A stretch of DNA of 64,000 nucleotides from Desulfosoma caldarium. Lineage in GTDB: Bacteria; Desulfobacterota; Syntrophobacteria; Syntrophobacterales; DSM-9756. Location: NCBI RefSeq assembly GCF_003751385.1, contig NZ_RJVA01000015.1, forward strand, positions 107,998-171,997, written 5' to 3'. Below, piece by piece: positions 19,837 to 29,438 of the stretch. How positions within the stretch are numbered: position 1 is the stretch's first letter; each line of letters opens with the position of its first letter. A model generated the notes under the pieces. The model did no database searches. It was not told the DNA's origin and saw nothing but the letters and a program-made list of their open reading frames with translations. The position numbers and the translations under genes were made by a program.

Positions 19837-21591
19837 ATGGAAGAACAGGTGTCAAAGAAAGGATTGAACGAAGACTGGTTGGCACTGATTTTGGGGATGG
19901 TTTTTTTCGTTTTGTCCCTGGGCGTCTTTGCTGGGGTTGACATCCTGGGATGGGGCGTCAAGACGAGCATTTGGACAAGCCCATCAAAAGCGCTTTCCGT
20001 CGTTTCGGCCAAATACGCCCCCATTAAGGGACAAGTGGTCAAGGTGGAAGAACAGACCCTGACGGTGCGCACGGCCGACGGCAAAGAAAAAACGGTCAAG
20101 GTTCCAAATGCCGCCCAGTTCAAGGTAGGGGACCATTATGAAAAGAGCGGTGTTTCTGGCTTTACCGCGCTGATTTTGACTTTTGTGGCCATGTTTTTGA
20201 TTACGGGCATCGGAGCCGCACTGCTTCGGTTAAACCTTCCGAAATTTCTTTTGGGGTTCGCCATCCTGTTTTGGCTGGCCTACGCATGCTGGTTCGCGGG
20301 ACACTACGCCCACATCGCCGCCACCAAGAACCAATTTGGCCACTACGGCATTTCCTGGTCCCTCAGCATGACGGGTGAATTTGGATTCATCATCGCCTTG
20401 GTCGTCGGCTTGCTTATTGGCAACTTTCTTCCAGGAGTCGCGGAATACCTTCAAGAGGCGGCACGGCCTGAACTTTATATTAAGACGGCCATCGTCATCA
20501 TGGGCGCGGGCCTTGGGCTGAAGGCGGCGGAATCCCTGAGTCTTGCAAGCAACATTATGTTTCGAGGCTTCTGCGCTATCGTGGAAGCCTACCTCATTTA
20601 CTGGGCTTTGACCTATTTCATCGCCCGCCGTTATTTCAAATTCAGCCGGGAATGGTCTGCACCGCTGGCTTCGGGAATTTCCATCTGCGGTGTATCGGCA
20701 GCCATCGCCACCGGCGGAGCCATCAATGCGCGTCCGGTGGTTCCCATCATGGTCTCTTCGCTCATCGTGATTTTCGTCGCCGTGGAAATGGTCATCCTGC
20801 CCTTCATTGCCCAAGCCTTTCTCTATCATGATCCTCTGGTGGCCGGCGCGTGGATGGGCCTTGCGGTCAAATCCGACGGTGGGGCCGTGGCCAGCGGCGC
20901 CATCACCGACGCGCTCATTCGAGCCAAAGCGCTCAATGCCCTAGGCACAAAATTTGCCGAGGGCTGGATCACCATGACCACCACCACGGTAAAAATGTTC
21001 ATTGACATCTTTATCGGCATTTGGGCCTTTATCTTGGCAGTGCTGTGGTGCAGCAAGATTGAATGCAAACCCGGTCAAAAGGTTCGTGCCATAGAAATCT
21101 GGCATCGCTTTCCCAAGTTCGTTTTGGGATATGCGGGAACGTTCTTTCTGCTTCTGCTCCTGTGCTGGCCGGCCTCTCGAACGGTGGGTGTCGTGAAGGC
21201 CAAGGTCGACAACCTGAACAAGGACGCAACCGCCATCACAACCCAACTGGCGTCCACGGAAGACGAAGCTGAAAAAACCGCTTTGCAACAGCGGCTCAGC
21301 CAAATCAAAGCCCAAATCGCCGACCTAAAAGCCACGGCGGCCGGCTCCGAAAAAACCCTCAAGACCGCTAAGGCCTCTGCCGCGGAGGGAAACGTCTTTC
21401 GCGTACTCTTTTTCGTGCTCACCTTTTTCAGCATCGGCTTGGTGTCCAATTTCAAGAAGCTTAAGCAGGAAGGCATCGGCAAGCTGGCGGCCGTATATGT
21501 GATCTGCCTTTTCGGGTTTGTCATCTGGATCGGCCTGGCCATCTCGTGGCTGTTCTTCCACGGCGTGCTGCCCCCTGTGCTGCCGGCTTAA
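19837..21591 (+). CDS. YeiH/PSE-family putative sulfate exporter with extra soluble insertions
   Basis: 584 residues from ATG 19837 (AGGAGAAAGGAG upstream). The core is the PSE family: YIKTAIVIMGAGLGLKAAE, SGISICGVSAAIATGGAI, PFIAQAFLYHDPLVAGAWMG, KSDGGAVASGAITDAL, GWITMTTTTVKMFIDIFIG. Two additions are unusual. Near residues 60-100 a polar module between TM1 and TM2 (IKGQVVKVEEQTLTVRTADG) looks like a small beta domain. Between the last helices a coiled coil of about 75 residues (LNKDATAITTQLASTEDEAE, LSQIKAQIADLKATAAGSEK) is inserted. Standard YeiH proteins have about 340 residues. In a sulfate reducer this could move sulfate, sulfite or a related anion; the substrate is unproven even for the family. 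Confidence 0.85.
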   Translation: MEEQVSKKGLNEDWLALILGMVFFVLSLGVFAGVDILGWGVKTSIWTSPSKALSVVSAKYAPIKGQVVKVEEQTLTVRTADGKEKTVKVPNAAQFKVGDHYEKSGVSGFTALILTFVAMFLITGIGAALLRLNLPKFLLGFAILFWLAYACWFAGHYAHIAATKNQFGHYGISWSLSMTGEFGFIIALVVGLLIGNFLPGVAEYLQEAARPELYIKTAIVIMGAGLGLKAAESLSLASNIMFRGFCAIVEAYLIYWALTYFIARRYFKFSREWSAPLASGISICGVSAAIATGGAINARPVVPIMVSSLIVIFVAVEMVILPFIAQAFLYHDPLVAGAWMGLAVKSDGGAVASGAITDALIRAKALNALGTKFAEGWITMTTTTVKMFIDIFIGIWAFILAVLWCSKIECKPGQKVRAIEIWHRFPKFVLGYAGTFFLLLLLCWPASRTVGVVKAKVDNLNKDATAITTQLASTEDEAEKTALQQRLSQIKAQIADLKATAAGSEKTLKTAKASAAEGNVFRVLFFVLTFFSIGLVSNFKKLKQEGIGKLAAVYVICLFGFVIWIGLAISWLFFHGVLPPVLPA

Positions 21592-21636
21592 TGAAAAGAC
21601 TCAAGGACGCGGAATTGCGAAAGAGGAGGTATTTTC

Positions 21637-21804
21637 ATGAGCGCTCAAAATGAACCGACCATTTCTGAAGAAATGCAAAAGATGGAATATGAGCCGCTGC
21701 TGCCCGTGGAGAAAAAGCTCATTGCCTGGAGTCTTCTACTCGGAGTGGTCCTCCTCGGAGTGCTGTACAAAGCCAGCCACTTCTTTTTCCCGGGTGGCCA
21801 CTAA
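21637..21804 (+). CDS. Small single-pass membrane protein, partner of the exporter
   Basis: 55 residues starting MSAQNEPTISEEMQKMEYEP, then a hydrophobic helix (LIAWSLLLGVVLLGVLYKA) and a short tail SHFFFPGGH. AAGAGGAGG lies 6 nt before ATG 21637, and the gene follows the exporter by 45 nt. The acidic N-terminus and single helix suggest a small accessory subunit of the exporter. No homology is recognised. It is easily missed because of its length. Confidence 0.65.
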   Translation: MSAQNEPTISEEMQKMEYEPLLPVEKKLIAWSLLLGVVLLGVLYKASHFFFPGGH

Positions 21805-21837
21805 GCGTCGGCCCTGAAAGCATCGCCCTTACACAGC

Positions 21838-21865
21838 GCACCCGGACCAGAAATGGTCCGGGTGC
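21838..21865 (+). terminator. Perfect 12-bp hairpin with GAAA loop after the exporter operon
   Basis: GCACCCGGACCA and TGGTCCGGGTGC pair without mismatch around a GAAA tetraloop, 34 bases after the small-protein stop. There is no T-tract after it, so it is either a non-canonical terminator or an mRNA 3'-end stabiliser. The liv promoter follows 23 bases later. Confidence 0.6.
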
Positions 21866-21888
21866 GGTCGTCTTGCACTTCACCCCTC

Positions 21889-21918
21889 TTGACGGCGGCA
21901 TTGGAATTTTTGTATAAG
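21889..21918 (+). promoter_or_regulatory. Sigma-70-type promoter of the liv operon
   Basis: TTGACG, 18 bases, TATAAG: five of six matches at each hexamer. Expected start near 21925, 40 bases before livH. Confidence 0.6.
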
Positions 21919-21964
21919 CCGGCCGCTCTTTGAGACACGAACCCACAAGTGCGGATATCCCCCA

Positions 21965-22828
21965 ATGCATCTTTTCCTGGAGCAGCTCCTCAACGGCATG
22001 GCCGTCGGATCCATTTATGCGCTGGTGAGTTTGGGTCTTGCTCTTGTTTACGGCATCCTGCGCATTCTTCACGTGGCCCATGCCGCCGTCTATACGGTGG
22101 GCGCTTATCTGGGACTGTTCTTCTTTCAGATGACCCAAAGCCTGTTAGTGGCCTTCCTGGGGGCCATGGCCTGCTGTGCCCTGGCGGGCGTGACCATAGA
22201 ACGCCTTGTGTACTTTCCTTTGCTCAAATATCCCCCGTACGTGCCACTCATTGCAAGCATCGCCATTCTGCTCGCTTTGGAAGAAGTCTGCCGCCTCGTG
22301 GCAGGACCCTACATCCTCACCTTTCCGGCCTCCCTTCCCTTTCCGGCCGTGCATGTTCTTGGCGTGCACGTCCCGTCATCCGTATCGACCATCTTTGCCA
22401 CAACCGGACTGATTCTGCTCGTCCTATGGTTTCTGACCACGCGCACGGAAACGGGCCTGGCCATGCGGGCCGTCTCCCAGGATCTGGCCATCGCCGAGGC
22501 TATGGGCATCGACGCGCACGCCGTGGTGAGTTTTACTTTCGCCTTGGGATCCGCCATCGCCGCCGTGGCGGGCATTCTCGTGGGCATCTATTACAACCAG
22601 GTTTACGCCACCATGGGATCCGTTCCGGCTTACAAGGCATTGGCCCTCATCGTGGTGGGCGGGTTGGGGTCCGTGCCCGGAGCCGTCGCGGCCTCCCTTT
22701 TGCTCGGCATCGCAGAAACACTACTTATTGGCTACGCTCACGTCCCTTTGCCACGAGACGCCTTGGCTTTCATCGCCATGATCGCTGTGCTCATGTGGCG
22801 TGCGGAAGGCTTGTTCGGTTCGCGCTGA
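21965..22828 (+). CDS. livH: Branched-chain-type ABC importer permease LivH
   Basis: 287 residues and about eight membrane helices. Typical LivH features are GMAVGSIYALVSLGLALVYG at the N-terminus, HAAVYTVGAYLG, the EAA-like loop AEAMGIDAHAVVSFTFALGS and IVVGGLGSVPGAV. It is first in livHMGFK and lies in the inner membrane as a heterodimer with LivM. The ribosome site before ATG 21965 is weak. Family members carry Leu/Ile/Val, other amino acids, amides or urea; the downstream histidine-degradation genes make histidine or urocanate a possible substrate. Confidence 0.92.
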   Translation: MHLFLEQLLNGMAVGSIYALVSLGLALVYGILRILHVAHAAVYTVGAYLGLFFFQMTQSLLVAFLGAMACCALAGVTIERLVYFPLLKYPPYVPLIASIAILLALEEVCRLVAGPYILTFPASLPFPAVHVLGVHVPSSVSTIFATTGLILLVLWFLTTRTETGLAMRAVSQDLAIAEAMGIDAHAVVSFTFALGSAIAAVAGILVGIYYNQVYATMGSVPAYKALALIVVGGLGSVPGAVAASLLLGIAETLLIGYAHVPLPRDALAFIAMIAVLMWRAEGLFGSR

Positions 22829-22835
22829 GGAACCC

Positions 22836-23726
22836 ATGAACGCCTACGTCATCACGGTCGCCACACTCGTGACCATCCAATCCATCGCGGCCTGCGGCCT
22901 CAACGTCATCGTAGGTTACGCCGGGCAAATCTCGTTAGGGCATGCGGCCTTTTTCGGTATCGGCGCTTACAGCTCGGCGCTGCTCACCACCAAAGCCGGC
23001 CTTTCGTTTTGGACGGCCATGCCTTTGGCGGTCGTCATCACGGCCTTGATCGGCGCCATGCTGGGCCTGCCAAGTTTGCGCGTGCGCGATGACTTTCTGG
23101 CCATTACGACCATCGGTGTGAATTTCATCGTCGAAGCCGTTTTTCAGTACATTCCTTTCTTTGGCGGAGCCCTGGGCATCGGTGGGATTCCTCGGGTGCA
23201 TCTTTTTAAGGTGCCTTTGAAGGGCATGGCGTATCTTCTGTTCTGTCTCGCGTTTCTTGCCGTGGTGTTGGTTGTGTGCCGGTGGTTTACGCGAAGCTGG
23301 GCCGGCTTAGCCTGTTTTGCTCTTCGAGAAGAGGAAACGGCGGCCTCCAGCATGGGCATTTCTCCGGTGCGTTTCAAGTTGCTGGCGTTCGTGGTCGGCA
23401 CGGCCATGGCCGGGTTGGGCGGAGTGCTCTATGCCCATTTCATGCGTTTTATCAGCGCGGGAGACTTCAGTTTTCCCGTCTCGGTCATGCTCCTTTCCAC
23501 CATTGTCCTGGGCGGCATGGGCACTCTGTGGGGTCCGGTACTGGGAGCGGCCATCTTGGTAAGCCTTCCCGAAAGCTTTCGGCCTCTCATGGAGCTACGG
23601 TTTCTCCTCTACACTGTGGTCTTGCTGGTCATGATTCGTTTTCAGCCGGGCGGATTGCTGGGTGAAGCGAGCCTGGCTCAGCGGATTCTTGCCAGGTTCC
23701 ACCCGATGAAGGCCGATCACCCATGA
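22836..23726 (+). CDS. livM: Branched-chain-type ABC importer permease LivM
   Basis: 296 residues; ATG 22836 is 8 bases after the livH stop, with GAGG just upstream. Typical LivM sequence: GLNVIVGYAGQISLGHAAFF, GLPSLRVRDDFLAITTIGV, and the cytoplasmic EAA loop LREEETAASSMGISPVRFKL. It ends RFQPGGLLG, the family signature near the C-terminus. About nine membrane helices. It overlaps livG by four bases (ATGA), indicating coupled translation. Confidence 0.92.
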   Translation: MNAYVITVATLVTIQSIAACGLNVIVGYAGQISLGHAAFFGIGAYSSALLTTKAGLSFWTAMPLAVVITALIGAMLGLPSLRVRDDFLAITTIGVNFIVEAVFQYIPFFGGALGIGGIPRVHLFKVPLKGMAYLLFCLAFLAVVLVVCRWFTRSWAGLACFALREEETAASSMGISPVRFKLLAFVVGTAMAGLGGVLYAHFMRFISAGDFSFPVSVMLLSTIVLGGMGTLWGPVLGAAILVSLPESFRPLMELRFLLYTVVLLVMIRFQPGGLLGEASLAQRILARFHPMKADHP

Positions 23727-24490
23727 AAGCTCCGCTTCTTCGTGTTCATAACCTGACCAAGCTCTTCGGCGGCCTGCGTGCCGTGGACGGAGTGAGTTTT
23801 GATGTTCATGGCGGGGAAATTCTCGGGTTGCTCGGCCCCAACGGCGCGGGCAAAACCGTCTGCTTCAATTTGATTTCCGGAGTCTACGCGCCTACGGCCG
23901 GCGAAATCCATTTCTCGGGCCGTCGCACCGACGGCTTGCCCCCTCACCGCATGGCCGCTTTGGGCCTTGGACGGACTTTTCAAATCGTCAAACCCTTTGC
24001 GCAGCTTCGTGTCCTGGACAACGTTCTTGTGGCCTGCGGCGTTCATCACTATGGTGGACTGCTGCGATCTTTCACATCATGGACGGGACAAAAAACCCGC
24101 CAAAGGGCGATGGAACTGCTGGAAAAGGTCGGCTTAGCCGACGAAGCCCATCGCAAAGCGGGTCTTCTTCCGCTGGGGCATTTGCGGCGCCTGGAAATTG
24201 CTCGAGCCCTGGCGGTGGGGCACCGCCTCGTGCTGCTAGATGAGTCCTTTTCAGGACTGCGAGAAGAAGAAATCACCCCGCTTATGGCGCTGGTGGCGTC
24301 CATTCGTCAAGAGGGTATCTCGGTGCTGCTCATCGAACACAACATGCGTGTGGCCATGAAGCTTTCGAACCGCATCGTGGTCTTGGATCACGGCTGCAAA
24401 ATCGCCGAAGGCACGCCTGCAGAAATCGCTCGAAATCCTCGAGTCATTGAAGCGTACTTGGGCCGAGGGGGACGCGCCGGTGCTGCTTGA
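23723..24490 (+). CDS. livG: Branched-chain-type ABC importer ATPase LivG
   Basis: 255 residues. Walker A is GPNGAGKT; the LivG family mark GLGRTFQIVKPF follows. The ABC signature reads LPLGHLRRLEIARAL instead of the usual LPYGQQRRLEIARAL, and Walker B reads LVLLDESFSGL (usually DEPxxGL), while the H-loop IEHNMRV is normal. The catalytic Lys, Asp, Glu and His are all present, so activity is likely despite the altered signature (Gln to His next to the Gly). It overlaps livM by 4 bases and livF by about 11. Confidence 0.92.
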   Translation: MKAPLLRVHNLTKLFGGLRAVDGVSFDVHGGEILGLLGPNGAGKTVCFNLISGVYAPTAGEIHFSGRRTDGLPPHRMAALGLGRTFQIVKPFAQLRVLDNVLVACGVHHYGGLLRSFTSWTGQKTRQRAMELLEKVGLADEAHRKAGLLPLGHLRRLEIARALAVGHRLVLLDESFSGLREEEITPLMALVASIRQEGISVLLIEHNMRVAMKLSNRIVVLDHGCKIAEGTPAEIARNPRVIEAYLGRGGRAGAA

Positions 24491-25217
24491 GGTTCAGGGT
24501 CTGCACATCGCTTATGGGGATGTCGTTGCGGTGCGGGGTGTGCACTTCAGCGTGGCTCCAGGAGAACTGGTTTCCATCATCGGCGCCAACGGCGCCGGAA
24601 AGACCTCCATCCTCAATGGCCTCATGGGTTTGGTGCCACTGCGTCGCGGCATCGTGCGTTACCAGGGAGAGGACGTTTCCTCACTCCCACCCCACAAGCG
24701 GGCGCGACGCGGCCTTCGCTTGGTTCCGGAGAGGGCCAGGGTGTTTCCACGCCTTTCGGTCCGCGAAAACCTCATGATCGGGGCCTACGGTCTTCGAAGA
24801 AAAATTCCCATGCCCCTACGTCTGGAATGGCTTTACGAATTGTTTCCCGTGCTCAAGGAACGTCAGGATCAGCCGGCCCAGACCTTGTCCGGCGGGGAAC
24901 AGCAGCAGTTGTCCATTGCACGCGCCCTGATCTCCGACCCGCAGTTGCTGCTGGTGGATGAAGTGTCCATGGGGCTCATGCCCAAGCTGGTGGAGCAAGT
25001 CTTTGACCTGCTGCAAAGGCTTAACCGCGACCACGGCCTCACCATTTTGCTTGTGGAACAAAACGCCAGGGCGTCTTTAGAGATTTCCCATCGAGCCTAC
25101 GTGCTGGAAACGGGAACCGTGGTCATGGAAGGGGACGCCTCCCGGCTGATGCATGATCCTCACGTTCAAAAAGCCTACTTGGGTCTTGCAGAAGGTGAGT
25201 TGGAAGGGCGACAATAG
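24480..25217 (+). CDS. livF: Branched-chain-type ABC importer ATPase LivF
   Basis: 245 residues from GTG 24480 (GAGGGGG upstream), giving the usual LivF start LLEVQGLHIAYGD; a TTG at 24447 would add 11 atypical residues. Walker A GANGAGKT, signature LSGGEQQQLSIARAL, Walker B LLLVDEVSMGL (Pro after DE replaced by Val) and the family-typical VEQNARASLEISHRAYVLETG are present. With LivG it forms the nucleotide-binding pair of the importer. Confidence 0.9.
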   Translation: MLLEVQGLHIAYGDVVAVRGVHFSVAPGELVSIIGANGAGKTSILNGLMGLVPLRRGIVRYQGEDVSSLPPHKRARRGLRLVPERARVFPRLSVRENLMIGAYGLRRKIPMPLRLEWLYELFPVLKERQDQPAQTLSGGEQQQLSIARALISDPQLLLVDEVSMGLMPKLVEQVFDLLQRLNRDHGLTILLVEQNARASLEISHRAYVLETGTVVMEGDASRLMHDPHVQKAYLGLAEGELEGRQ

Positions 25218-25310
25218 TCGAGGTCGTGGGCTTCTGGCCCGCGAGCCTTGAGGACCCGGGGGCAGGTAATTTCAGACAAACGAGGTGCAACCGTTAAAGA
25301 GGAGGTGGCT

Positions 25311-26465
25311 ATGATGCAGAGAATCGCTATTTGGTCCGTGGTCCTGTCCTTGATGTTTCTGCCCCTAAAGACCGCTCTGGGGGCAGAAAGTGTCAAAATC
25401 GGCCTTCTCGCCCCTCTTACGGGTCCAGCGGCCGCCGACGGCGCCAGCGTGAACAATGCGGTGCAGTTGGCGGTGGAAAAAGTCAACAAGGGCGGCGGCC
25501 TTTTGGGCAAGCACGTGGAACTCGTGGTTTACGATGACCGGGCCGACGGCAAGGAAGCCGTCGGTTTGGCTCAGAAACTCATTCAGCAGGACCGCGTGGT
25601 GGGTGTGGTCGGCGGTTCCTACAGCACGCCGAGCCGCGCGGTCGCGCCCATCTTTCAGGAAGAGGGCATTCCGTTCATTGCGGCCTATGCCGTTCATCCG
25701 GACATCACCACGGCCGGGGATTATTGCTTTCGAAACGGTTTTTTGGGCATGGTGGAAGGCCGAGGAGCGGCCTATGTGGCCGTCAACAAACTGAAAGCCA
25801 AAAAGATTGCTCTGCTTGTGAGCGACAACGACTTTGGCCGCACTCTGGCCGCCGGTTTCAAGGAATATCTTGCCAAGAACGCTCCATCCGTGGAACTGGT
25901 CTACGAACAAGCCTATCCCTTTAAAGAGCAGGATTTTAAGCCATACCTGGCCAGCATCAAGGAAAAGAGCCCTGATCTTATCTTCGCCAGCGGCTACTAT
26001 TTTCAGACGGGGCCCATCGTGAGTCAGGCTCGGGAACTGGGCATAACAGCCACCATTTTCGGGGAAGAAGGTGCGGACTCGCCCAAATTTTTGGAGATTG
26101 CCGGCAAGGCCGCCGAGGGCTTTCTCATCGTCACGAACCTGAACCGGGACGACCCGCGCCCGGAAGTGCAGGAATTCCTCAAAGTTTATAGAGAACGGTA
26201 CCGCATCGAACCGGACATGGTGGGTGCCTCGGCCTATGACGCCTTCATGATCTTGTGCGATGCCATTCGCCGAGCTGGAAGCACGGACGGCCCCGCCGTC
26301 AAGAAAGCCCTGGGCGCCACCAATAACTTCAACGGGCTGACCGGGACGATTCAGGGCTTTACGACGAACGGCGAAGTGGTCAAGGACGTTCAGGTTCAAA
26401 TTGTCAAAGACGGCGCCTTTCGCTACTTTGATGTGGTCAAAGACCCTGCCGTCATCACGCCGTAA
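25311..26465 (+). CDS. livK: Periplasmic substrate-binding protein of the Liv-type importer
   Basis: 384 residues. ATG 25311 follows AAAGAGGAGG; a Sec signal peptide (MMQRIAIWSVVLSLMFLP..ALGA, cleavage about residue 24) precedes the mature start ESVKIGLLAPLTGPAAADG. The fold is the type I periplasmic binding protein used by Liv systems (GVVGGSYSTPSRAVAPIFQE, KKIALLVSDNDFGRTL, MVGASAYDAFMIL). The binding-site Ser/Thr in the GSYST region fits an alpha-amino-acid ligand, but the specificity cannot be read. It closes the operon with 93 bases after livF and its own strong ribosome site, as is usual for the protein needed in excess. Confidence 0.92.
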   Translation: MMQRIAIWSVVLSLMFLPLKTALGAESVKIGLLAPLTGPAAADGASVNNAVQLAVEKVNKGGGLLGKHVELVVYDDRADGKEAVGLAQKLIQQDRVVGVVGGSYSTPSRAVAPIFQEEGIPFIAAYAVHPDITTAGDYCFRNGFLGMVEGRGAAYVAVNKLKAKKIALLVSDNDFGRTLAAGFKEYLAKNAPSVELVYEQAYPFKEQDFKPYLASIKEKSPDLIFASGYYFQTGPIVSQARELGITATIFGEEGADSPKFLEIAGKAAEGFLIVTNLNRDDPRPEVQEFLKVYRERYRIEPDMVGASAYDAFMILCDAIRRAGSTDGPAVKKALGATNNFNGLTGTIQGFTTNGEVVKDVQVQIVKDGAFRYFDVVKDPAVITP

Positions 26466-26799
26466 GCCGTAAAGGGCTTTCCGTCAGGGAAGGGCTTCCT
26501 CGCGCTGCGTGGTGAAGGGGCCTCGTGTTTGCCCCTGATAATCGAAGGCATCGCGTCCTTGCCGTACGAAATCAAAGGGACCGAGCCCCCGCGGTTCCCA
26601 ACGCCGTGGACGGAAAAGGATGTCGACCTCCTGAAACCACGGGGTGGCCCTGCCCTTGAGAAGATCGGCACGCTTGAGAGGGCACCCAGGACAGCGGCCC
26701 CTCATCTCAAGGCTTCCAAGCCCACGGCGTGTGGCTGGCAAGAGTTGCCGACATGATCGGCCCTTTCAAGAGGCCAGAGCTCCAACGGAGGACACAACC
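26466..26799. other. 334-base intergenic region before the hut operon, with a weak sigma-54-like site
   Basis: No gene. GGGCCTCGTGTTTGCC (26518-26533) has GGC at -24 and TTGC at -12 with correct spacing but a poor match between; the same bases form a short GGGGC/GCCCC hairpin that could instead terminate the liv transcript. The in-frame extension of hutU upstream to 26644 has no coding character. Confidence 0.35.
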
Positions 26800-28524
26800 A
26801 TGAGCCTCACCCCAAGAGAAAGACTCCTCAAGGAACTTCAAATCGGCTGCGGCAAACCCCGCCCGGTTCGAGCTCCTCGAGGCAACACTTTGCATTGCAA
26901 CGGCTGGCACCAAGAGGCGGCCCTGCGCATGCTGTGCAACAATCTGGATCCGGAAACGGGCGAAAAACCTGATGAACTCATCGTCTATGGAGGCACCGGC
27001 AAGGCGGCCCGAAACTGGGCCTGCTTTGACGCCCTCGTCCTGTCCCTACTGAACCTGGAAAACGATGAAACCCTTCTGGTGCAATCAGGAAAGCCCGTCG
27101 GTATCGTCAAGACTTACCCCACAGCCCCGCGCGTGCTCATCGCCAATGCCAACCTGGTGCCCGCCTGGGCCACTTGGGACTACTTTCATGAATTGGAAGC
27201 CAAGGGGCTCATCATGTTCGGCCAAATGACCGCGGGATCCTGGATCTACATCGGCACGCAGGGCATCTTGCAAGGCACCTACGAAACCTTTGCCGCATTG
27301 GCGGAAAAGCATTTTGGAGGCTCCTTGGCCGGGAAGATCACCGTCACCGGAGGTTTAGGCGGCATGGGGGGAGCACAGCCCCTCGCAATCACCATGAACG
27401 ATGGAGTGGCCATCTGCGTGGAAGTTGATCGTCAGCGGATTCAACGCCGCCTGGACACTCGTTACCTGGACGTCATGGTGGACGATCTGAACCAAGCCAT
27501 CGCCATGGCTCGACAAGCGGCGGCGGCCAAAAAGCCCATTTCCATTGGCCTTTTGGGCAACTGCGCCGAGGTGCTGCCCGAAATGGTGTCCATGGGGTTC
27601 GTTCCCGATGTGGTCACGGACCAGACCAGCGCCCATGATGAACTGAACGGCTACGTTCCGGCAGGCATTCCCTACGACGAAGCCCTGTCGTTGCGGAAAA
27701 AGGACCCCAAACGCTACATCGATATGGCCATGGATTCCATGGCCGTCCACTGCCGCGCCATTTTGGACATGATGCAGCGAGGGGCCGTGGCCTTTGATTA
27801 CGGCAACAATCTGCGAGGCCAGGCTTTGAAGCGAGGGGTCCACAACGCTTTTGATTTTCCTGGGTTTGTGCCCGCCTACATTCGGCCGCTTTTTTGTGAA
27901 GGCGAAGGGCCGTTTCGATGGGCGGCCTTGTCGGGAGATCCACAGGACATCGTTGTCACCGACCATGCCCTCATGGAAGCTTTTCCGGAAAAGACGCGCA
28001 TGGTCCGCTGGCTGCAGATGGCCGAGGCCCGCGTGGCCCACATGGGCTTGCCGGCGCGCATCTGCTGGCTCGGTTACGGCGAACGGGACAAGGCGGGTAA
28101 AATTTTTAACGACCTGGTGCGCAAAGGAGCCGTCAAAGCTCCTCTCGTCATCGGCCGCGATCATCTGGACTGCGGCTCCGTAGCTTCTCCTAACCGGGAA
28201 ACGGAAGCCATGCGAGACGGTTCCGATGCCATCGCCGACTGGCCTGTGCTGAACGCCCTGGTCAACACGGCGTCGGGAGCGAGCTGGGTGAGCTTTCATC
28301 ACGGCGGTGGCGTGGGCATCGGCTACGCGCTGCATGCGGGACAAGTTACCGTGGCAGACGGCACGGACGAAGGAGAAGTGCGGGTGACCACGGTACTGCG
28401 CAATGACCCGGCCATGGGTATTATTCGCCACGCCGATGCCGGCTACAATCGCGCCATTGAGGTGGCGCAAGAACGCGGCGTCAAAATCCCCATGATGCCC
28501 TCACAAGAGAAAGGCCGCCCATGA
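26800..28524 (+). CDS. hutU: Urocanate hydratase
   Basis: 574 residues from ATG 26800 (CGGAGGAC upstream). Converts urocanate to imidazolonepropionate with tightly bound NAD+. The family marks are clear: [34 protein letters not shown] (NAD+ loop), [12 protein letters not shown], the catalytic Cys region [15 protein letters not shown] and [15 protein letters not shown]. Length is within the family range (about 550-670). It overlaps ftcD by 4 bases. Together with hutI, ftcD and fchA it degrades urocanate to glutamate and one-carbon THF. Confidence 0.95.
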   Translation: MSLTPRERLLKELQIGCGKPRPVRAPRGNTLHCNGWHQEAALRMLCNNLDPETGEKPDELIVYGGTGKAARNWACFDALVLSLLNLENDETLLVQSGKPVGIVKTYPTAPRVLIANANLVPAWATWDYFHELEAKGLIMFGQMTAGSWIYIGTQGILQGTYETFAALAEKHFGGSLAGKITVTGGLGGMGGAQPLAITMNDGVAICVEVDRQRIQRRLDTRYLDVMVDDLNQAIAMARQAAAAKKPISIGLLGNCAEVLPEMVSMGFVPDVVTDQTSAHDELNGYVPAGIPYDEALSLRKKDPKRYIDMAMDSMAVHCRAILDMMQRGAVAFDYGNNLRGQALKRGVHNAFDFPGFVPAYIRPLFCEGEGPFRWAALSGDPQDIVVTDHALMEAFPEKTRMVRWLQMAEARVAHMGLPARICWLGYGERDKAGKIFNDLVRKGAVKAPLVIGRDHLDCGSVASPNRETEAMRDGSDAIADWPVLNALVNTASGASWVSFHHGGGVGIGYALHAGQVTVADGTDEGEVRVTTVLRNDPAMGIIRHADAGYNRAIEVAQERGVKIPMMPSQEKGRP

Positions 28525-29438
28525 CCCCATGGATTGAATGTGTCCCCAACTTCAGTGAAGGTCGTCGCCCCGATGTCATCGAAGCCATCGTGGCCCCGTT
28601 TCGGTCCAAACGCGGCTGTGCCTTGTTGGATTACCGAGCGGATGCCAATCATAACCGTCTGGTGGTGAGTCTGGCCGGAAATCCCGAACCCATACAAGAG
28701 GCGCTTCTGGAAGCGGCTAAAGTGGCCGTGGCGCACATTGACATGAACCAACACCAGGGCGCGCACCCTCGCATCGGGGCCGTGGATGTCATTCCCTTTG
28801 TGCCCCTGCGCCACATGAGCATGGACGAGTGTGTGGCTTTGGCCCATGCGTTCGGCACGCGCTACCATGAGGAAACGGGGATTCCCGTGTACTTTTATGA
28901 AGAAGCCGCCCTACGCCCAGAACGGTCACGCTTGGAAGTGATTCGTCACGGCCAGTACGAAGGTTTGAAGGCCGCCATTTCCAATCCGGACCGACACCCG
29001 GATGTGGGCGAACCTCGACTGCATGCCACGGCCGGTGCCACCGTCATTGGAGCGCGAAAGTTCCTGGTGGCCTTCAACGTGAATCTGGGCACCTCCGATG
29101 TACGCATCGCCAAGGAAATCGCCAAGGCCGTCCGTGCCTCGAGCGGCGGCCTGTGCCACGTCAAAGGGATCGGACTGGCCCTGGAAGACCGAGGTTTGGT
29201 GCAGGTGAGCCTCAACGTGGTGGATTACGAAAAGAACGCCCTTTACCGCGTCACAGAACTCATTCGCATGGAAGCTAAGCGCTGGGGCGTGCCTGTGGTG
29301 GAAACCGAAGTCTACGGCATGGTCCCTGCCGCCGCCCTTTTGGAAAGTGCCGCGTATTACCTACAAATCTCCGGTTTTTCCCCTGACCAAGTCATCGAAT
29401 TCAAGATGCTGGAAATGCTTGGAAACAACACCCCATGA
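28521..29438 (+). CDS. ftcD: Glutamate formimidoyltransferase
   Basis: 305 residues, matching the stand-alone N-terminal half of animal FTCD. Transfers the formimino group from formimidoyl-glutamate to THF. Diagnostic sequence: [18 protein letters not shown] at the N-terminus, [38 protein letters not shown], and [15 protein letters not shown]. The ATGA overlaps with both neighbours (hutU stop, hutI start) show tight coupling. It releases glutamate and feeds formimino-THF to the cyclodeaminase encoded at 30710. Confidence 0.95.
   Translation: MTPWIECVPNFSEGRRPDVIEAIVAPFRSKRGCALLDYRADANHNRLVVSLAGNPEPIQEALLEAAKVAVAHIDMNQHQGAHPRIGAVDVIPFVPLRHMSMDECVALAHAFGTRYHEETGIPVYFYEEAALRPERSRLEVIRHGQYEGLKAAISNPDRHPDVGEPRLHATAGATVIGARKFLVAFNVNLGTSDVRIAKEIAKAVRASSGGLCHVKGIGLALEDRGLVQVSLNVVDYEKNALYRVTELIRMEAKRWGVPVVETEVYGMVPAAALLESAAYYLQISGFSPDQVIEFKMLEMLGNNTP

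Noticed and set aside
25365-26399. 344-codon open frame opposite livK
   Set aside because: Antisense shadow of a clear solute-binding protein; composition (Gly/Phe/Val/Arg-rich) is not protein-like.
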